The notes: generated by a model from the letters alone, not told the origin. DNA of 64,000 bases from Hydrogenovibrio halophilus DSM 15072 (GCF_000384235.1 NZ_KB913033.1:1061164-1125163); one strand, 5' to 3'. Counted from the stretch's first letter, positions 46,301-54,792 are shown. Made by a program: numbers and translations.

Positions 46301-46495
46301 CGGGATCGCCACGGTTTCGGCCAGGGTCTCGGCGTCCGCCCCCGGGTAGTGGGTGGACACCTGCACCTGGGGCGGCGCGATATTGGGGTACTCGTTGATT
46401 GGCAGGGCCTTGAGCGCAATGCTGCCTGCCAGAACCACCACAATGGCCATGACAAACGCGAATTTGGGGCGGTGCACAAAAAAGGCTGAAAACAT
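43325..46495 (-). CDS. RND (HAE1) multidrug efflux pump, AcrB-like
   Basis: A 1056-residue inner-membrane antiporter with the AcrB layout: two six-helix bundles and two large periplasmic loops. The proton-relay Asp pair is in GIVVDDAIIVVENT of helix 4. The N-terminal MFSAFFVHRPKFAFV and the NEYPNIAPPQV segment are typical. It would work with the adaptor encoded just upstream (3-bp gap) and a TolC-type channel, which is not in the window. Substrates cannot be told. The pair forms part of the block between gyrB and recF. Confidence 0.95.
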   Translation of the reverse strand: MFSAFFVHRPKFAFVMAIVVVLAGSIALKALPINEYPNIAPPQVQVSTHYPGADAETLAETVAIPIEEQVNGIDKMLYMSSQSSNNGHYQLTITFEVGTDPDMAAVQVQNRVALAHPKLPEAVTRQGITTEKQSGNMLMVINVFSPEERYDALFLNNYTARNLEQPLSRVPGVGNAQQLSQNDYAMRIWLDPLKLEAHNLSSSEVVTAIRRQNIQTSAGTIGGPPFADSSTAQGEAPAFQYTLKADGRLNDAEAFEQIVLRASSEGGLVRLKDVAEVGLGSKSYLANARLNNQASATLAVFQTPGANAIEVADAVYAEMARQGKRMPDGLSYDILYDTTESVRASVQEVVKTLAMTFSLVVLVTWLFLGDWRATLIPATAIPIALIGVMGVLFAFGFNLNMITLFALILAIGIVVDDAIIVVENTQRLIDQADSDALDRKRITIESMRQMTAPVIATTLVLLAVFVPITFMPGITGELYRQFATTLSFAVILSSLTALTLSPALCALLLRPTGSKAASALARLSPTRPFGRALDKVRNGYVSSIGTLLRFPKTVLGVFVLFAAATVWLFQTVPGGFIPPEDRGALMINVQLPDGASLARTEDFTKTVTDTLKPIDGISDVIAVSGYSLFSGLAANSAFMIAILDDWSERTSEDTQWYRILGQINQSLESMPEANAFAFPPPAINGLGLSGDMSAQLQDLSGESVQAMAQTLRGLVYQANQSDAIERAKTTFSATTPQYQVRIFRDRAQMLGVSPQQIYQTLATQLGSEYVNDFTLKGRNYQVQVQANADNRNQIDDIKRLKIRSRNGDLVPASALLEVVPEIGPSSINRYNLVRSADLQITPKTGISEIQTVDVMDRLAKETLPEGYFIEWTGNTLQALKANELVLIIFALATLFAYLFLVAQYESWSLPIAIIATVVIAFWGALLALKLMPGFTNNLYTQIGMVLLIGIASKNAILMVEFASKERSKENGLSIADAALSAAKLRFRPVMMTSLSFILGVMPLLFATGAGATSRFYVGLTIIGGMLALILIAIFFIPVFFQIVQQTREAWHRRFQS

Positions 46496-46498
46496 GCG

Positions 46499-47668
46499 CT
46501 AGCGCTCCTCAGCCAGATGCGGCGTCACCGTCTGTTGGGGCGAGACTTTCTGCAGACCCTGGGTGATCACGCGCTCGCCTTCCTTCAGCCCGGCTTTGAC
46601 CACCCATTGATGGGCAAAGGATTCGCCCAGAGTCAGACGGCGTTCTTCGACCTGATCCCGGTCATTGACCACCAGCACAAACGCGCCGTTGCGATCTTTT
46701 TGCACCGCCTGCTGCGGTACCATGATTTCCGGGTCGTCACGGGTCTGTTCTATCACCACGGTCACAAACTGACCGGGCAGAAGCTGGTGATCGGGATTGG
46801 CAAAACGGGCCCGGATTTTGATGCTGTCGGTCTGGGGATCGACTTCATTGCCCAGAAATGTGAATTTCCCGTTGTGGTCATACTGGCTGCCATCGGACAG
46901 GGTCAGTCGCGGTTCCGGGCTGTCGGCCAGCGCCGCCTGCAAAGATTGTTCGCCCAGATTCAAATCACGGCGAAATGGCAAAAGCGCGCGTTCGCTGATC
47001 TCCAGACTCACATAAATCGGGTCGAGTTGATGCACGCTTGCCAGGGTGCCGCTGGCCGGGTTGACCAGATTGCCCCGGGTGTAATGGCTGATGCCAATCA
47101 CGCCGTCAATCGGGCTTTGAATGTCGGTGTAACCCAGTTGGCGCTCGGCGTTTTCCACCGCCGCCTGGGCCAGTTGCACCTGCGCTTTGGCCGAAATGCT
47201 GGCGGCTTCGGCCTGATCCAGCTCGGCCTGGGAAATCAGGTCTTTGCGGACCATGTTCTGTTTGCGTCGGAAATCGGCGTCGGCATTCTGACGTTGGGCC
47301 TTGGCTTGTAACAGCTGCGCCTGCGCCTCTTTGAGCGCGGTTTGATAGGAGGCCTGCTCAATCTGGAACAGCGACTGGCCTGCTTTGACCGTTTCGCCCT
47401 CTGCAAACAGGCGTGCCTGCAAAAAGCCTTCGATGCGAGCGCGCAAGGCCACGGATTCGATCGGTTCGACCCGCCCGAGCAGGCGGTGCGTTTGAGAGGG
47501 GGCGGAAGATTGCACTGCGACCACGGTCACCGCGGTCTTGTCCTGGTTTTCAGCCTGGGCGGGCGTCACAACCCCCATTATTCCGGCCATGCCCAGAACC
47601 CAAACCACCAGGCCTGGTAAAAAAGACGATTGACCAGCCAGAGTGACGCCAGAAAAACGACAGGACAT
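46499..47668 (-). CDS. RND adaptor (membrane fusion protein), AcrA-like
   Basis: A 389-residue periplasmic adaptor. The order is a signal/anchor segment, RVEPIESVALRARIEGFLQ at the lipoyl motif, a coiled coil with AQAQLLQAKAQRQNADADFR, the returning lipoyl half GNLVNPASGTLASVH, then beta-barrel and membrane-proximal domains. It bridges the RND pump and an outer-membrane channel. The ATG at 47668 has AAGGAG upstream. A palindrome (47607-47618) codes for L-P-G-L-V within the hydrophobic leader, where such residues are tolerated. Confidence 0.92.
   Translation of the reverse strand: MSCRFSGVTLAGQSSFLPGLVVWVLGMAGIMGVVTPAQAENQDKTAVTVVAVQSSAPSQTHRLLGRVEPIESVALRARIEGFLQARLFAEGETVKAGQSLFQIEQASYQTALKEAQAQLLQAKAQRQNADADFRRKQNMVRKDLISQAELDQAEAASISAKAQVQLAQAAVENAERQLGYTDIQSPIDGVIGISHYTRGNLVNPASGTLASVHQLDPIYVSLEISERALLPFRRDLNLGEQSLQAALADSPEPRLTLSDGSQYDHNGKFTFLGNEVDPQTDSIKIRARFANPDHQLLPGQFVTVVIEQTRDDPEIMVPQQAVQKDRNGAFVLVVNDRDQVEERRLTLGESFAHQWVVKAGLKEGERVITQGLQKVSPQQTVTPHLAEER
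47607..47618. repeat. Dispersed palindrome ACCAGGCCTGGT
   Basis: A perfect copy followed by AAAAAA in the adaptor gene's signal region, read L-P-G-L-V on the minus strand. Confidence 0.9.
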
Positions 47669-47845
47669 GGCAACTCCTTCAGAGCATGAACGATGGCAAT
47701 GGATCCATTCTAATCCAGTTTTCAGCCAGAGACCACACATCCATGTGACATTTGTGTCACACAGTGGCTTCGGCTGCCGGAGGGGCTTTCAGTTAGGTTT
47801 TTTGGGGGGTGTTGAAGGGTCGGATGGAAAACGTTAAGAGCCAGG

Positions 47846-48130
47846 TTAAGAAGCCAGTTTAAAACGCAAGCCCATGGCATCAATGACTTTGTAGACGGTT
47901 TCAAATCTGGGGTGTTTGCCAGCTCCGAACGATTTGTAAAGGCTGTGATACCCCAGCCCCGTTTTTTCCGACAGGGTTTTCATTCCTTCAGAGCGTGCGA
48001 CCACATTCAGCGCATCGATAAAAAACGCTGGGTCGTTTTCATCCAGAGCGGCCTGTAAGTAAGCTTTGACCTCTTCAGGGGTGCTGAGATAGTCACTGAC
48101 ATCAAACCGATCACTTGTTGTCTGGGTCAT
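47846..48130 (-). CDS. HTH antitoxin (addiction module antidote type)
   Basis: A 94-residue protein of the 'addiction module antidote' type. VARSEGMKTLSEKTGLGYHS and LYKSFGAGKHPRFETVYKVI form an Xre-like helix-turn-helix, and the N-terminus (VSDYLSTPEEVKAYLQAAL) fits the family. It would bind and neutralise the toxin from the overlapping upstream gene and repress their promoter. A palindrome near the toxin start is a candidate operator. The gene overlaps the toxin by 20 bp. Confidence 0.85.
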   Translation of the reverse strand: MTQTTSDRFDVSDYLSTPEEVKAYLQAALDENDPAFFIDALNVVARSEGMKTLSEKTGLGYHSLYKSFGAGKHPRFETVYKVIDAMGLRFKLAS

Positions 48131-48407
48131 GTTTTAACCATCCTTTGATTTTTTTAATGTCTTTCGATTGATTGGGTTTGGAGCCAGCAATCAATAGTAA
48201 AACCAGTTCACTTTCTTCTTGTTTGTAGTAAACACGCCAGCCCTGACCCACATCAATGCGTAATTCGTAAAGCTGCCCTTCCAGGTTTTTGTGGTCGCCC
48301 CGGTTGCCTTGTTCCAAGCGCCGTAATCGCGTTAGCACGCGTGCCTTAGCGACCGGATCTTTTATGGCGCTTAGGCTTTCATCAAAAGGGCAACGTTCGC
48401 CCAGCAA
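48111..48407 (-). CDS. RelE/ParE-family (HigB-like) toxin
   Basis: A 98-residue killer protein of the RelE/ParE superfamily (Gp49-like group): RVLTRLRRLEQGNRGDHKNL, then LYELRIDVGQGWRVYYKQEE and LLIAGSKPNQSKDIKKIK. No ATG start is in frame: the first usable codon is TTG at 48407, and the frame upstream runs to a stop at 48435-48437. An ATG at 48434-48436 is in another frame and meets a stop after three codons, so the start is unclear or the gene has lost its start by an indel. Confidence 0.7.
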   Translation of the reverse strand: MLGERCPFDESLSAIKDPVAKARVLTRLRRLEQGNRGDHKNLEGQLYELRIDVGQGWRVYYKQEESELVLLLIAGSKPNQSKDIKKIKGWLKHDPDNK

Positions 48408-48434
48408 AAACTTTTTAATCAGCCTACTTGAACA

Positions 48435-48450
48435 TTATCCATTTGGATAA
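48435..48450. promoter_or_regulatory. Inverted repeat, putative toxin-antitoxin operator
   Basis: TTATCCATTTGGATAA is an inverted repeat of two 7-bp arms with a 2-bp spacer, just upstream of the toxin coding frame, a usual place for autoregulation by an HTH antitoxin. Confidence 0.5.
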
Positions 48451-48537
48451 ATCTTAACGCTTAAGCAACTTAAATACAAAAAATTCTTAGCGAAATCGTC
48501 AGGCTGATCTGCCAAGCCCCTGTTGATGTTAATCCGT

Positions 48538-49650
48538 TCAAGTTCGTGGTTTAGGTTGGGCCGGTTGCAGTTGTCCGTTTTCAATGGTCCAGGCTTGCAC
48601 GTCGTTTCCGCTGCGGGCGCTGTCGGGGATCAGGTTGAGGCTGGTGGTGGTCAGGAGCGATTGTATGCCCAGTTCCTGCAGCAGATTCAGCAGGGTGAGG
48701 CGGTGGTGGGCGTCCAGTTCGGCGGGCAGGTCGTCAATGAGCATGATCACTGTCTGCCCGCTTTGCTGCTCATACAATGCCGCTTGTGCCAGCAGCAGGG
48801 CGCAGACAAACAGTTTCTGCTGACCGCGTGACAGGGCCATCTGGGCGTCCATTTTGTCAAAACGGAAACGGATGTCGGCGCGATGGGCACCGTATTGGGT
48901 AAACCCTTGTTTGAGGTCTTTGTCCAGATGCGAGGTCAGGGCCTGTTCAAAATCGGGTTGCGCCTGGGGCCAGCCCGGACGGAAACTGACACTGGGCGGG
49001 GCGCTGAGCTCCGGCATCAGAGCGCGGCAATAGGTTTCCAGAAACGGGGTCAGGTCATGGAGGTAGGTCTGGCGCAGGGCGTGGAGCTGTTGGTTGGCGG
49101 CGATCAGTTGCGCGTCCCAGAGTTGCACCTGATCCGCTGGCAATTGTTGGCGCAGGGCCCGGTTGCGTTGTTTGAGCGCACGCTGATACAACCGCCAGTG
49201 CTGCATGAAGTCGGTTTGGGCATGAAAGCAGCCCCAGTCCAGATAATGGCGTCGGGCTTTGGGGCCTTCTTCCAGCAGCCGGTGGCTTTCCGGGGTGAGC
49301 AGCTGAACCGGGAGGGTGGCGGCCATCTGCGCCTGAGTACGGACGTTTTCGCCGTTCATGCGCACACTGAGTTGCCCGTCCAGCTGGCGGCTGAGCCCCA
49401 GACGGTGACGGTGTTCGCCCTGCTCGACTTCACAGAAAATGACCAGGCCTGGTTGCTGGTGCCGGATCAACTGGCGTGGTTGGGCGGTGCGAAACGAGCG
49501 CCCGGAAGCCAGTGCCCACAGGGCTTCGATCACCGCGGTTTTGCCCGCGGCATTGTCCCCGGCAAGCAGATTGATGCCGGGACCGAAGCTCAGGCTGGCC
49601 TGTTCGATGTTGCGGAATTGTTGCAGTTGAAGTTGAACCAGTCGGGACAA
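48538..49650 (-). CDS. recF: DNA replication and repair protein RecF
   Basis: A 370-residue SMC-like ATPase: Walker A in LLAGDNAAGKTAVIEAL, signature near LSRGQQKLFVCALLLAQ and Walker B in MLIDDLPAELD. It helps load RecA at gaps through RecOR. It reads in the dnaA-dnaN-recF order, 18 bp after dnaN. A perfect palindrome (49442-49453) encodes Q-P-G-L-V-I near residue 67, in the peripheral part of the N-terminal lobe, where family sequences vary. The neighbour downstream is a toxin-antitoxin pair rather than gyrB. Confidence 0.96.
   Translation of the reverse strand: MSRLVQLQLQQFRNIEQASLSFGPGINLLAGDNAAGKTAVIEALWALASGRSFRTAQPRQLIRHQQPGLVIFCEVEQGEHRHRLGLSRQLDGQLSVRMNGENVRTQAQMAATLPVQLLTPESHRLLEEGPKARRHYLDWGCFHAQTDFMQHWRLYQRALKQRNRALRQQLPADQVQLWDAQLIAANQQLHALRQTYLHDLTPFLETYCRALMPELSAPPSVSFRPGWPQAQPDFEQALTSHLDKDLKQGFTQYGAHRADIRFRFDKMDAQMALSRGQQKLFVCALLLAQAALYEQQSGQTVIMLIDDLPAELDAHHRLTLLNLLQELGIQSLLTTTSLNLIPDSARSGNDVQAWTIENGQLQPAQPKPRT
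49442..49453. repeat. Dispersed palindrome ACCAGGCCTGGT
   Basis: A perfect copy inside recF, read Q-P-G-L-V on the minus strand. Confidence 0.9.
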
Positions 49651-49668
49651 AGTGTCGCCTTGTCGGCG

Positions 49669-50775
49669 CTATAGCCGCATCGGCATGATCACATGCTGAC
49701 AATGACAACCATCGGTTTCGACTTCGATCATGCAACTGCTGTTGGCGTCTTTCATGTGCAAGGTGACCTGCTCATCGTGCATGGCATTGATCACGTCCAG
49801 CAGGTAGTTGACGTTGAAGCCGATTTCCATTTCCGGCCCCTGATAATCCAGGGTCATGTCTTCGTGTGATTCGTCCTGTTCCGAGTTTTGGGTGTGAACC
49901 GCAATCAGATTGGGCTTGAGCGCCAGGCGGATGCCTTTGAATTTGTCGTTGGACAAGATGGCGGCGCGTTGCAGCAGGCTGCGCAACAGTTCGCGCTGGG
50001 CGGTGGCCAGCTGATCGTTGTGCTGGGGCAGGACCCGTTTGTAATCGGGGAAGCGCCCGTCCACCAGTTTGCAGGTAAAGACGGTGTCTTCCATCTGGAC
50101 GGTCAGGTAATTTTTGGCCAGAGCAAACGCCACCAGGGTTTCGTCATCGCTGATGAGTTTCTGCAGTTCCATCACCCCTTTGCGCGGCAGAATCGCCTGG
50201 GTCGCGGTCAGACCTTCGGTTTCGAGCTGGGTGGTGCAGGTCGATAGGCGGTGGCCGTCGGTGGCGACCACTCGCAGGGTCTGGTCGCTGATGTCGAACA
50301 GCATTCCGTTCAGGTAAAAGCGCACATCCTGATGGGCCATGGCAAAGGCGCTGTTTGAAATCAGCTGCTTGAGCTGGTGCTGCTGCAGCGAAAAGGACAA
50401 TTCGGTCTGGGTCAGATCAATGGTGGGGAAGTCTTCCGCCGGCAAAGTGGACAGTTTGAAGCGTGAGCGTCCGGCGGTCAGTTGACAGCGGGTCTGCTCA
50501 AAATCCAGTGTGACCAGTACCCCGTCAGGCAGAGAGCGCACAATGCTGATCAGCTTCATCGCCGGCAGAGTGGTGTTGAAATCGCCATCGCTGGTTTCGA
50601 TCTCGGTGGTGGCCCGGGTTTCGATTTCCAGATCCGATGCGGTGATGGTCAGGGTATTTTGGGTAATCTGAAACAACAGATTGGCCAGCACCGGCATGGT
50701 CTGGCGTTTTTCGACCACGCCACCGACGGTTTGCAGGGCCGAAAGCAGATTTTCGCGGGATAGTGAGAATTTCAT
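49669..50775 (-). CDS. dnaN: DNA polymerase III beta clamp
   Basis: A 368-residue sliding clamp, MKFSLSRENLLSALQTVGGV at the start and a typical C-terminus CQHVIMPMRL. Three clamp folds of about 120 residues fill the length, as in gammaproteobacteria. It tethers polymerase III to DNA. The ATG at 50775 is chosen over one two codons upstream, since the family starts MKF. The 124-bp gap to dnaA holds AT-rich promoter-like sequence. Confidence 0.98.
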   Translation of the reverse strand: MKFSLSRENLLSALQTVGGVVEKRQTMPVLANLLFQITQNTLTITASDLEIETRATTEIETSDGDFNTTLPAMKLISIVRSLPDGVLVTLDFEQTRCQLTAGRSRFKLSTLPAEDFPTIDLTQTELSFSLQQHQLKQLISNSAFAMAHQDVRFYLNGMLFDISDQTLRVVATDGHRLSTCTTQLETEGLTATQAILPRKGVMELQKLISDDETLVAFALAKNYLTVQMEDTVFTCKLVDGRFPDYKRVLPQHNDQLATAQRELLRSLLQRAAILSNDKFKGIRLALKPNLIAVHTQNSEQDESHEDMTLDYQGPEMEIGFNVNYLLDVINAMHDEQVTLHMKDANSSCMIEVETDGCHCQHVIMPMRL

Positions 50776-50899
50776 GAGCAATACCTTTGGTGCTTAATTA
50801 GGTGCGTTATGAATCGTAATTTTGCCATCATTATGCCAAGATTTGGACTTGGCGGCTATAGGTTCTTGATGAATTTTCAAAGACCTGCAAGCGGTGCGC

Positions 50900-52348
50900 T
50901 TAATTGGTGATGATTCGGATCAATGTTTGCCAGTCTTCGCCCAGTTGGTGATCGGTTTCGGTCAGTTCCTTGATCTTTTTGACCGCATGCATCACCGTGG
51001 TGTGATCGCGTCCGCCAAAGGCATCGCCGATTTCCGGCAGGCTGTGATGGGTCAGTTCCTTGGCAATGGCCATCGCCATCTGGCGCGGTCGAGCAATGTT
51101 GCGGGTGCGACGCTTGGACAGAACGTCGGCGACCCGGATTTTGTAATAATCGGCCACGGTTTTCTGAATGTTTTCCAGCGTCACCATTTTCTGTTGCAGC
51201 GCCAGCAGGTCTTTGAGCGCTTCTTTGGCCAGGGTGACGGTGATGCTTTGCTGGGTAAACTGGGCAAAAGCGCCGACCCGTTTGAGCGCGCCTTCCAGAT
51301 CCCGCACATTGCCGCGCAGGCGTTTGGCAATGAAAAAGGCCACATCGTCGGAGAGCAGAAAACCGAATTCGTGGGCCTTTTTCATCAGAATGGCCACGCG
51401 CATTTCAAACTCCGGCGGCTCAACCGCAATGGTCAGCCCCCAGCCAAAGCGCGATTTCAGTCGATCTTCCAGCCCGTCCACTTCCTTGGGAAAGCGGTCA
51501 CTGGTCAGAATCACCTGTTTGTTGCCTTCCAGCAAGGTGTTAAAGGTATGAAAAAATTCTTCCTGCGATTGTTCTTTGTTGGCAAAAAACTGAATGTCAT
51601 CGATCAGCAGGGCGTCCAGCGAGCGGTAAAAGCGCTTGAAAGATTCGATTTTCTTGTGGCGCAGCGCATTGACCATGTCGGCCACAAACCGCTCGGAGTG
51701 TAGATAGACCACCCGCGCCTGGGGGTTGCGTTTCATCAGCTGATTGCCGATGGCGTGCATCAGGTGGGTTTTGCCCAGACCGACGCCGCCGTAAATGAAA
51801 AACGGGTTGTAGCCGCCGCCCGGATTGTCGGCCACCTGGTGCGCGGCGGCGGCGGCCAGTTGGTTGGCCTTGCCTTCGACAAACGTCTCAAACGTGAAAT
51901 GGGTGTTGAGGTTGTGTTTGATCCCCGAGGCCTGTTGGCTGGCCTCGTCCGGGTCCGGAACGTTCTGGTAGCTGTTTGGGTGCGATGCGTTTGACGTGGA
52001 TTGCGTGTCAGAGGGCGAAGTGCTGTGAGAAAAATCCGACAAGGGGCCAGGACCCTGCTGCGCATGCGGGCGTGTGGGGTCGACTTCTTCAATGCGGTCA
52101 ATCGCATAATCGCCGATTTCAAGGGACACCTTAGGGGTATTGGCCGGGGCCACCTGATGCACGGCCTGCTGAATCTGGTCAATGAGTTTGTCATTGACCC
52201 AGTCGTAGATGAAACCGGAGGGCGCGATCAGGCGCAGGGTCTGGTCTGACTCGACCGCTTCCAGCGGACGAATCCAGGTCAGGAACTGAACATTGCTGAG
52301 TCCGGATTCCAGATGTTTCAGTGCTTGGGGCCACAAAACCGTGCTCAA
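50900..52348 (-). CDS. dnaA: Chromosomal replication initiator DnaA
   Basis: A 482-residue DnaA. Domain I starts [18 protein letters not shown]. The AAA+ core has Walker [17 protein letters not shown], Walker [10 protein letters not shown] and the sensor segments. Domain IV has the DnaA-box-binding [20 protein letters not shown] and [11 protein letters not shown]. The start is TTG at 52348 with GAGGTG seven bases upstream; the long frame reaching 52423 would extend past the normal N-terminus. Domain II is Ser/Asn/Gln-rich and poorly conserved. DnaA boxes lie upstream, so it is probably autoregulated. Confidence 0.97.
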   Translation of the reverse strand: MSTVLWPQALKHLESGLSNVQFLTWIRPLEAVESDQTLRLIAPSGFIYDWVNDKLIDQIQQAVHQVAPANTPKVSLEIGDYAIDRIEEVDPTRPHAQQGPGPLSDFSHSTSPSDTQSTSNASHPNSYQNVPDPDEASQQASGIKHNLNTHFTFETFVEGKANQLAAAAAHQVADNPGGGYNPFFIYGGVGLGKTHLMHAIGNQLMKRNPQARVVYLHSERFVADMVNALRHKKIESFKRFYRSLDALLIDDIQFFANKEQSQEEFFHTFNTLLEGNKQVILTSDRFPKEVDGLEDRLKSRFGWGLTIAVEPPEFEMRVAILMKKAHEFGFLLSDDVAFFIAKRLRGNVRDLEGALKRVGAFAQFTQQSITVTLAKEALKDLLALQQKMVTLENIQKTVADYYKIRVADVLSKRRTRNIARPRQMAMAIAKELTHHSLPEIGDAFGGRDHTTVMHAVKKIKELTETDHQLGEDWQTLIRIITN

Positions 52349-52485
52349 GAGGTCACCTCGGTGGATTGAAATTCTGTCTGAGTTGCTGGTCGCCTGCGAA
52401 TGAAAGCCAGACCTGGCTCCCACCGGCTGGGCGGCTAGCGAAACGAAATTATACGGGCGAACGCCAGCGAAACCTAGAGGGGGTC

Positions 52486-52518
52486 TGTGGATAAGTTGGG
52501 GATAAAGTCTGTGGATAA
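52486..52518. other. DnaA box cluster, candidate oriC / dnaA regulatory region
   Basis: Two perfect DnaA boxes (TGTGGATAA at 52486-52494 and 52510-52518, the complement of TTATCCACA) and one with a mismatch between them (TGGGGATAA, 52497-52505), all in one orientation. An AT-rich stretch with A/T runs follows (52536-52600) and could be the unwinding element. The 52349-52648 gap holds no gene and no GATC site. It could be oriC or only the dnaA promoter. Confidence 0.65.
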
Positions 52519-52648
52519 ACTCAGAATGGTGTCAGTTAAGTCGTTGAAAAAACGTCACTCTTTACACAATCGAAAATTCCTTTATAAAAAAACTTCATCC
52601 AAGGCATTGGGGAAATCGAAACGCTTGCTGGCAACGCCATCGGCCTGA

Positions 52649-53443
52649 CTAAAACCAGAACATTTTGATGGCCAGAATGATCAACAGCAGTGCAAACACG
52701 CGCTTGAGGATTTTGACCGGCAGTTTGTGGGTCAGGGTCGCGCCAACGGGCGCGGTAAAAAAACTGGCGGCGACAATGCCCAGAAAGGCCGGCCAGTAAA
52801 TGTAGCCAGTGGCAAAGGCTGGCAAGTCCGGCGTCTGAAATCCGCTGAGCATGAAACCCAGAGTGCCGGCCGCCGCGATGGGCAGGCTCAAGGCAGAAGA
52901 AGTGGCAATGGCTTCGGGCATGCGCACGTTGTGCCACATCATATAAGGGGTGTTCAGGGCGCCGCCGCCGATGCCCACCAGGGATGAGAGGCTGCCAATC
53001 ACGGAACCGGCGCTGAAGCGGCCCAGCTTTCCGGGCATCTCGCGGTGGGGGTTGGGTTGCAGGTCCAACAGCAGTTTGATCGCAATTGCCAATTCGATCA
53101 GCGCAAACACTTTGGCCAGAACGGAAGCATTCATAAAATGGGCCAGCCAGCCGCCTAGTAACCCGCCCAGAAAAATGCCCGGTGCCAGAGAGCGGAACAG
53201 GTCCCAGCGCACCGCGTCATGTTGCTGGTGTTTGCGCACCGAGGCGGCCGAGGTGATGAAAATGGTGGCCAGAGAGGTGCCGATGGCAAGGTGCACAATA
53301 TAGTCTGTGTCCAAAAACCAGACAAAGGCCGAGGTGAGAATGGGGACAATGATCAAGCCACCACCGATGCCCAGCAGTCCGGCAAAAAAGCCAGCCACGG
53401 CCCCCGTCAGCAAATAGACACCCAATTCCATCAAAAATTCCAT
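52649..53443 (-). CDS. TSUP family (TauE/SafE-like) membrane transporter
   Basis: A 264-residue protein with about eight membrane helices and the repeated TSUP motif: GFFAGLLGIGGGLIIVP near the start and SSLVGIGGGALNTPYMMW in the second half. Members move sulfite, sulfoacetate or other organosulfur anions. The substrate here is unknown. It lies to the right of the DnaA boxes and reads toward them. It opens the accessory block between dnaA and rpmH. Confidence 0.9.
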   Translation of the reverse strand: MEFLMELGVYLLTGAVAGFFAGLLGIGGGLIIVPILTSAFVWFLDTDYIVHLAIGTSLATIFITSAASVRKHQQHDAVRWDLFRSLAPGIFLGGLLGGWLAHFMNASVLAKVFALIELAIAIKLLLDLQPNPHREMPGKLGRFSAGSVIGSLSSLVGIGGGALNTPYMMWHNVRMPEAIATSSALSLPIAAAGTLGFMLSGFQTPDLPAFATGYIYWPAFLGIVAASFFTAPVGATLTHKLPVKILKRVFALLLIILAIKMFWF

Positions 53444-53591
53444 GATCCTGCCCTTGTCCCCATTAATTCGTCTCTTCGGAAAAAATCATCGCGGTCATTG
53501 TACCTGAGCCCTCCCACAAACGTTTAAGCAAAAAAGCTGGTGTTTTGCGATAATGACCGCATTTTTCATCATGAAATAAAAAGGAAAGGCA

Positions 53592-54479
53592 ATGAAGAGC
53601 TTGAAATGGAGTGTGGCCATTGGGGTGTTTGCTCTGCTGCAAAATGCCCAGGCAGCGGTGGTTGAAGTATTGCCGGGGCAGTTCAGTCCGCAAACCAAGC
53701 CGTTGACGGTGCTCAGTCTGAAAACCCAGTTTGCCGATTACGGCGGTTTTTACAATAGTGGCCAAAGCAGCGATTCGGTTGCGTTGCAGGACACAGAGCT
53801 GAAAGTGTCGCTGACCCATTTTAATCGTTTTCAAGGCGTACCGGTTTTGGGCGTGTTGTCGGCCGGTGGCAGCGAAACCCGGAGAGAAAAGCCGTCAAAA
53901 GCCAATAACCAGGGTCTGGACGATATTCAAGTGGCCGGTGGATTCTGGCCCTGGGTGAGCCAGGATCGTCGTCATCATCTGGGGCTGGCACTGGCGGCCA
54001 GCCTGCCGACCGGGCAATATGATCAGGACGAAGCGGTCAATACGGGCCATAACCGTTACCGCTTTCTGGGGATCGTCAATCTCAAGCTGACGCTGCACCC
54101 GAACTGGGTCTGGGAAACCTACGGTATGTATGAACGACAGACCGACTCTACGGACGCCCGCTATGGATCTTATGACGGCACCAACCGCTATGATCCGAGC
54201 GGGTCGGTGACAACGTATCTCAGCTATAAATCGGATCAGCATTGGCAGGTGTATGTGGGGCTGGAAGAAAGTCTGGGGGGCGAAAGCACGTTCGAAGCCG
54301 ACAATGGTGCCGTAAAAGTGACCACCGACGCTCAGGACGATACCCGCATGTCGGTCGGCGGGCGTTTGCCACTCAGTCGCAGCACCCTGCTCTCTCTGCG
54401 CTACAGCCAGACTGTGCGGATGCAGACCGGTTATCGTCAGAATGCGCAATGGATACTCGGCATCAGTCAGGTACTTTAA
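53592..54479 (+). CDS. Outer membrane beta-barrel, MetA-pathway-like
   Basis: A 295-residue protein with a signal peptide (SLKWSVAIGVFALLQNAQA) followed by alternating beta strands, such as HHLGLALAASLPTGQYDQD and WQVYVGLEESLGGE, ending in NAQWILGISQVL with the usual C-terminal strand. It resembles the SphA/MetA-pathway 'phenol degradation' outer-membrane group. The substrate is unknown; the group is named from a catabolic locus, but members are widespread. AAAGGAAAGG precedes the start. Confidence 0.7.
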   Translation: MKSLKWSVAIGVFALLQNAQAAVVEVLPGQFSPQTKPLTVLSLKTQFADYGGFYNSGQSSDSVALQDTELKVSLTHFNRFQGVPVLGVLSAGGSETRREKPSKANNQGLDDIQVAGGFWPWVSQDRRHHLGLALAASLPTGQYDQDEAVNTGHNRYRFLGIVNLKLTLHPNWVWETYGMYERQTDSTDARYGSYDGTNRYDPSGSVTTYLSYKSDQHWQVYVGLEESLGGESTFEADNGAVKVTTDAQDDTRMSVGGRLPLSRSTLLSLRYSQTVRMQTGYRQNAQWILGISQVL

Positions 54480-54492
54480 GGATCGCAAAAAC

Positions 54493-54792
54493 GTGTCAAC
54501 TTTTTCCCAACAGGTGTATGCACTGGTCGCCCGGATTCCGCCGGGCAAGGTGACCACCTACAAGGCGCTGGCCCAAGCGCTTGATAGCCGTGCCTATCAG
54601 GCCATCGGTCAGGCCTTGCACCGTAATCCCACACCCGAGACGGTGCCCTGCCACCGTGTGGTCAAAGCCAATGGGGCGTTGGGCGGGTATGCGTGGGGCG
54701 TCAGCCGGAAAAAGGCGCTGCTGGAAAGCGAAGGCGTGCCTTTTTTGAATGGCCATCAAGTGGACCTGAAAACAGGTTATTTTCAGGTCTGA
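54493..54792 (+). CDS. Alkyltransferase-like (ATL/MGMT) protein
   Basis: A 99-residue protein with the MGMT C-terminal fold: VARIPPGKVTTYKALAQAL, then the PCHRV segment with the alkyl-accepting Cys, and GALGGYAWGVSRKKALLESE. It lacks the N-terminal half of Ogt/Ada. Short proteins of this kind with PCHR keep the Cys, unlike ATLs with PWHR, so direct repair is possible. The start is taken as GTG at 54493 (AAGGA ten bases before); an ATG at 54442 would overlap the barrel gene. Confidence 0.82.
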   Translation: MSTFSQQVYALVARIPPGKVTTYKALAQALDSRAYQAIGQALHRNPTPETVPCHRVVKANGALGGYAWGVSRKKALLESEGVPFLNGHQVDLKTGYFQV

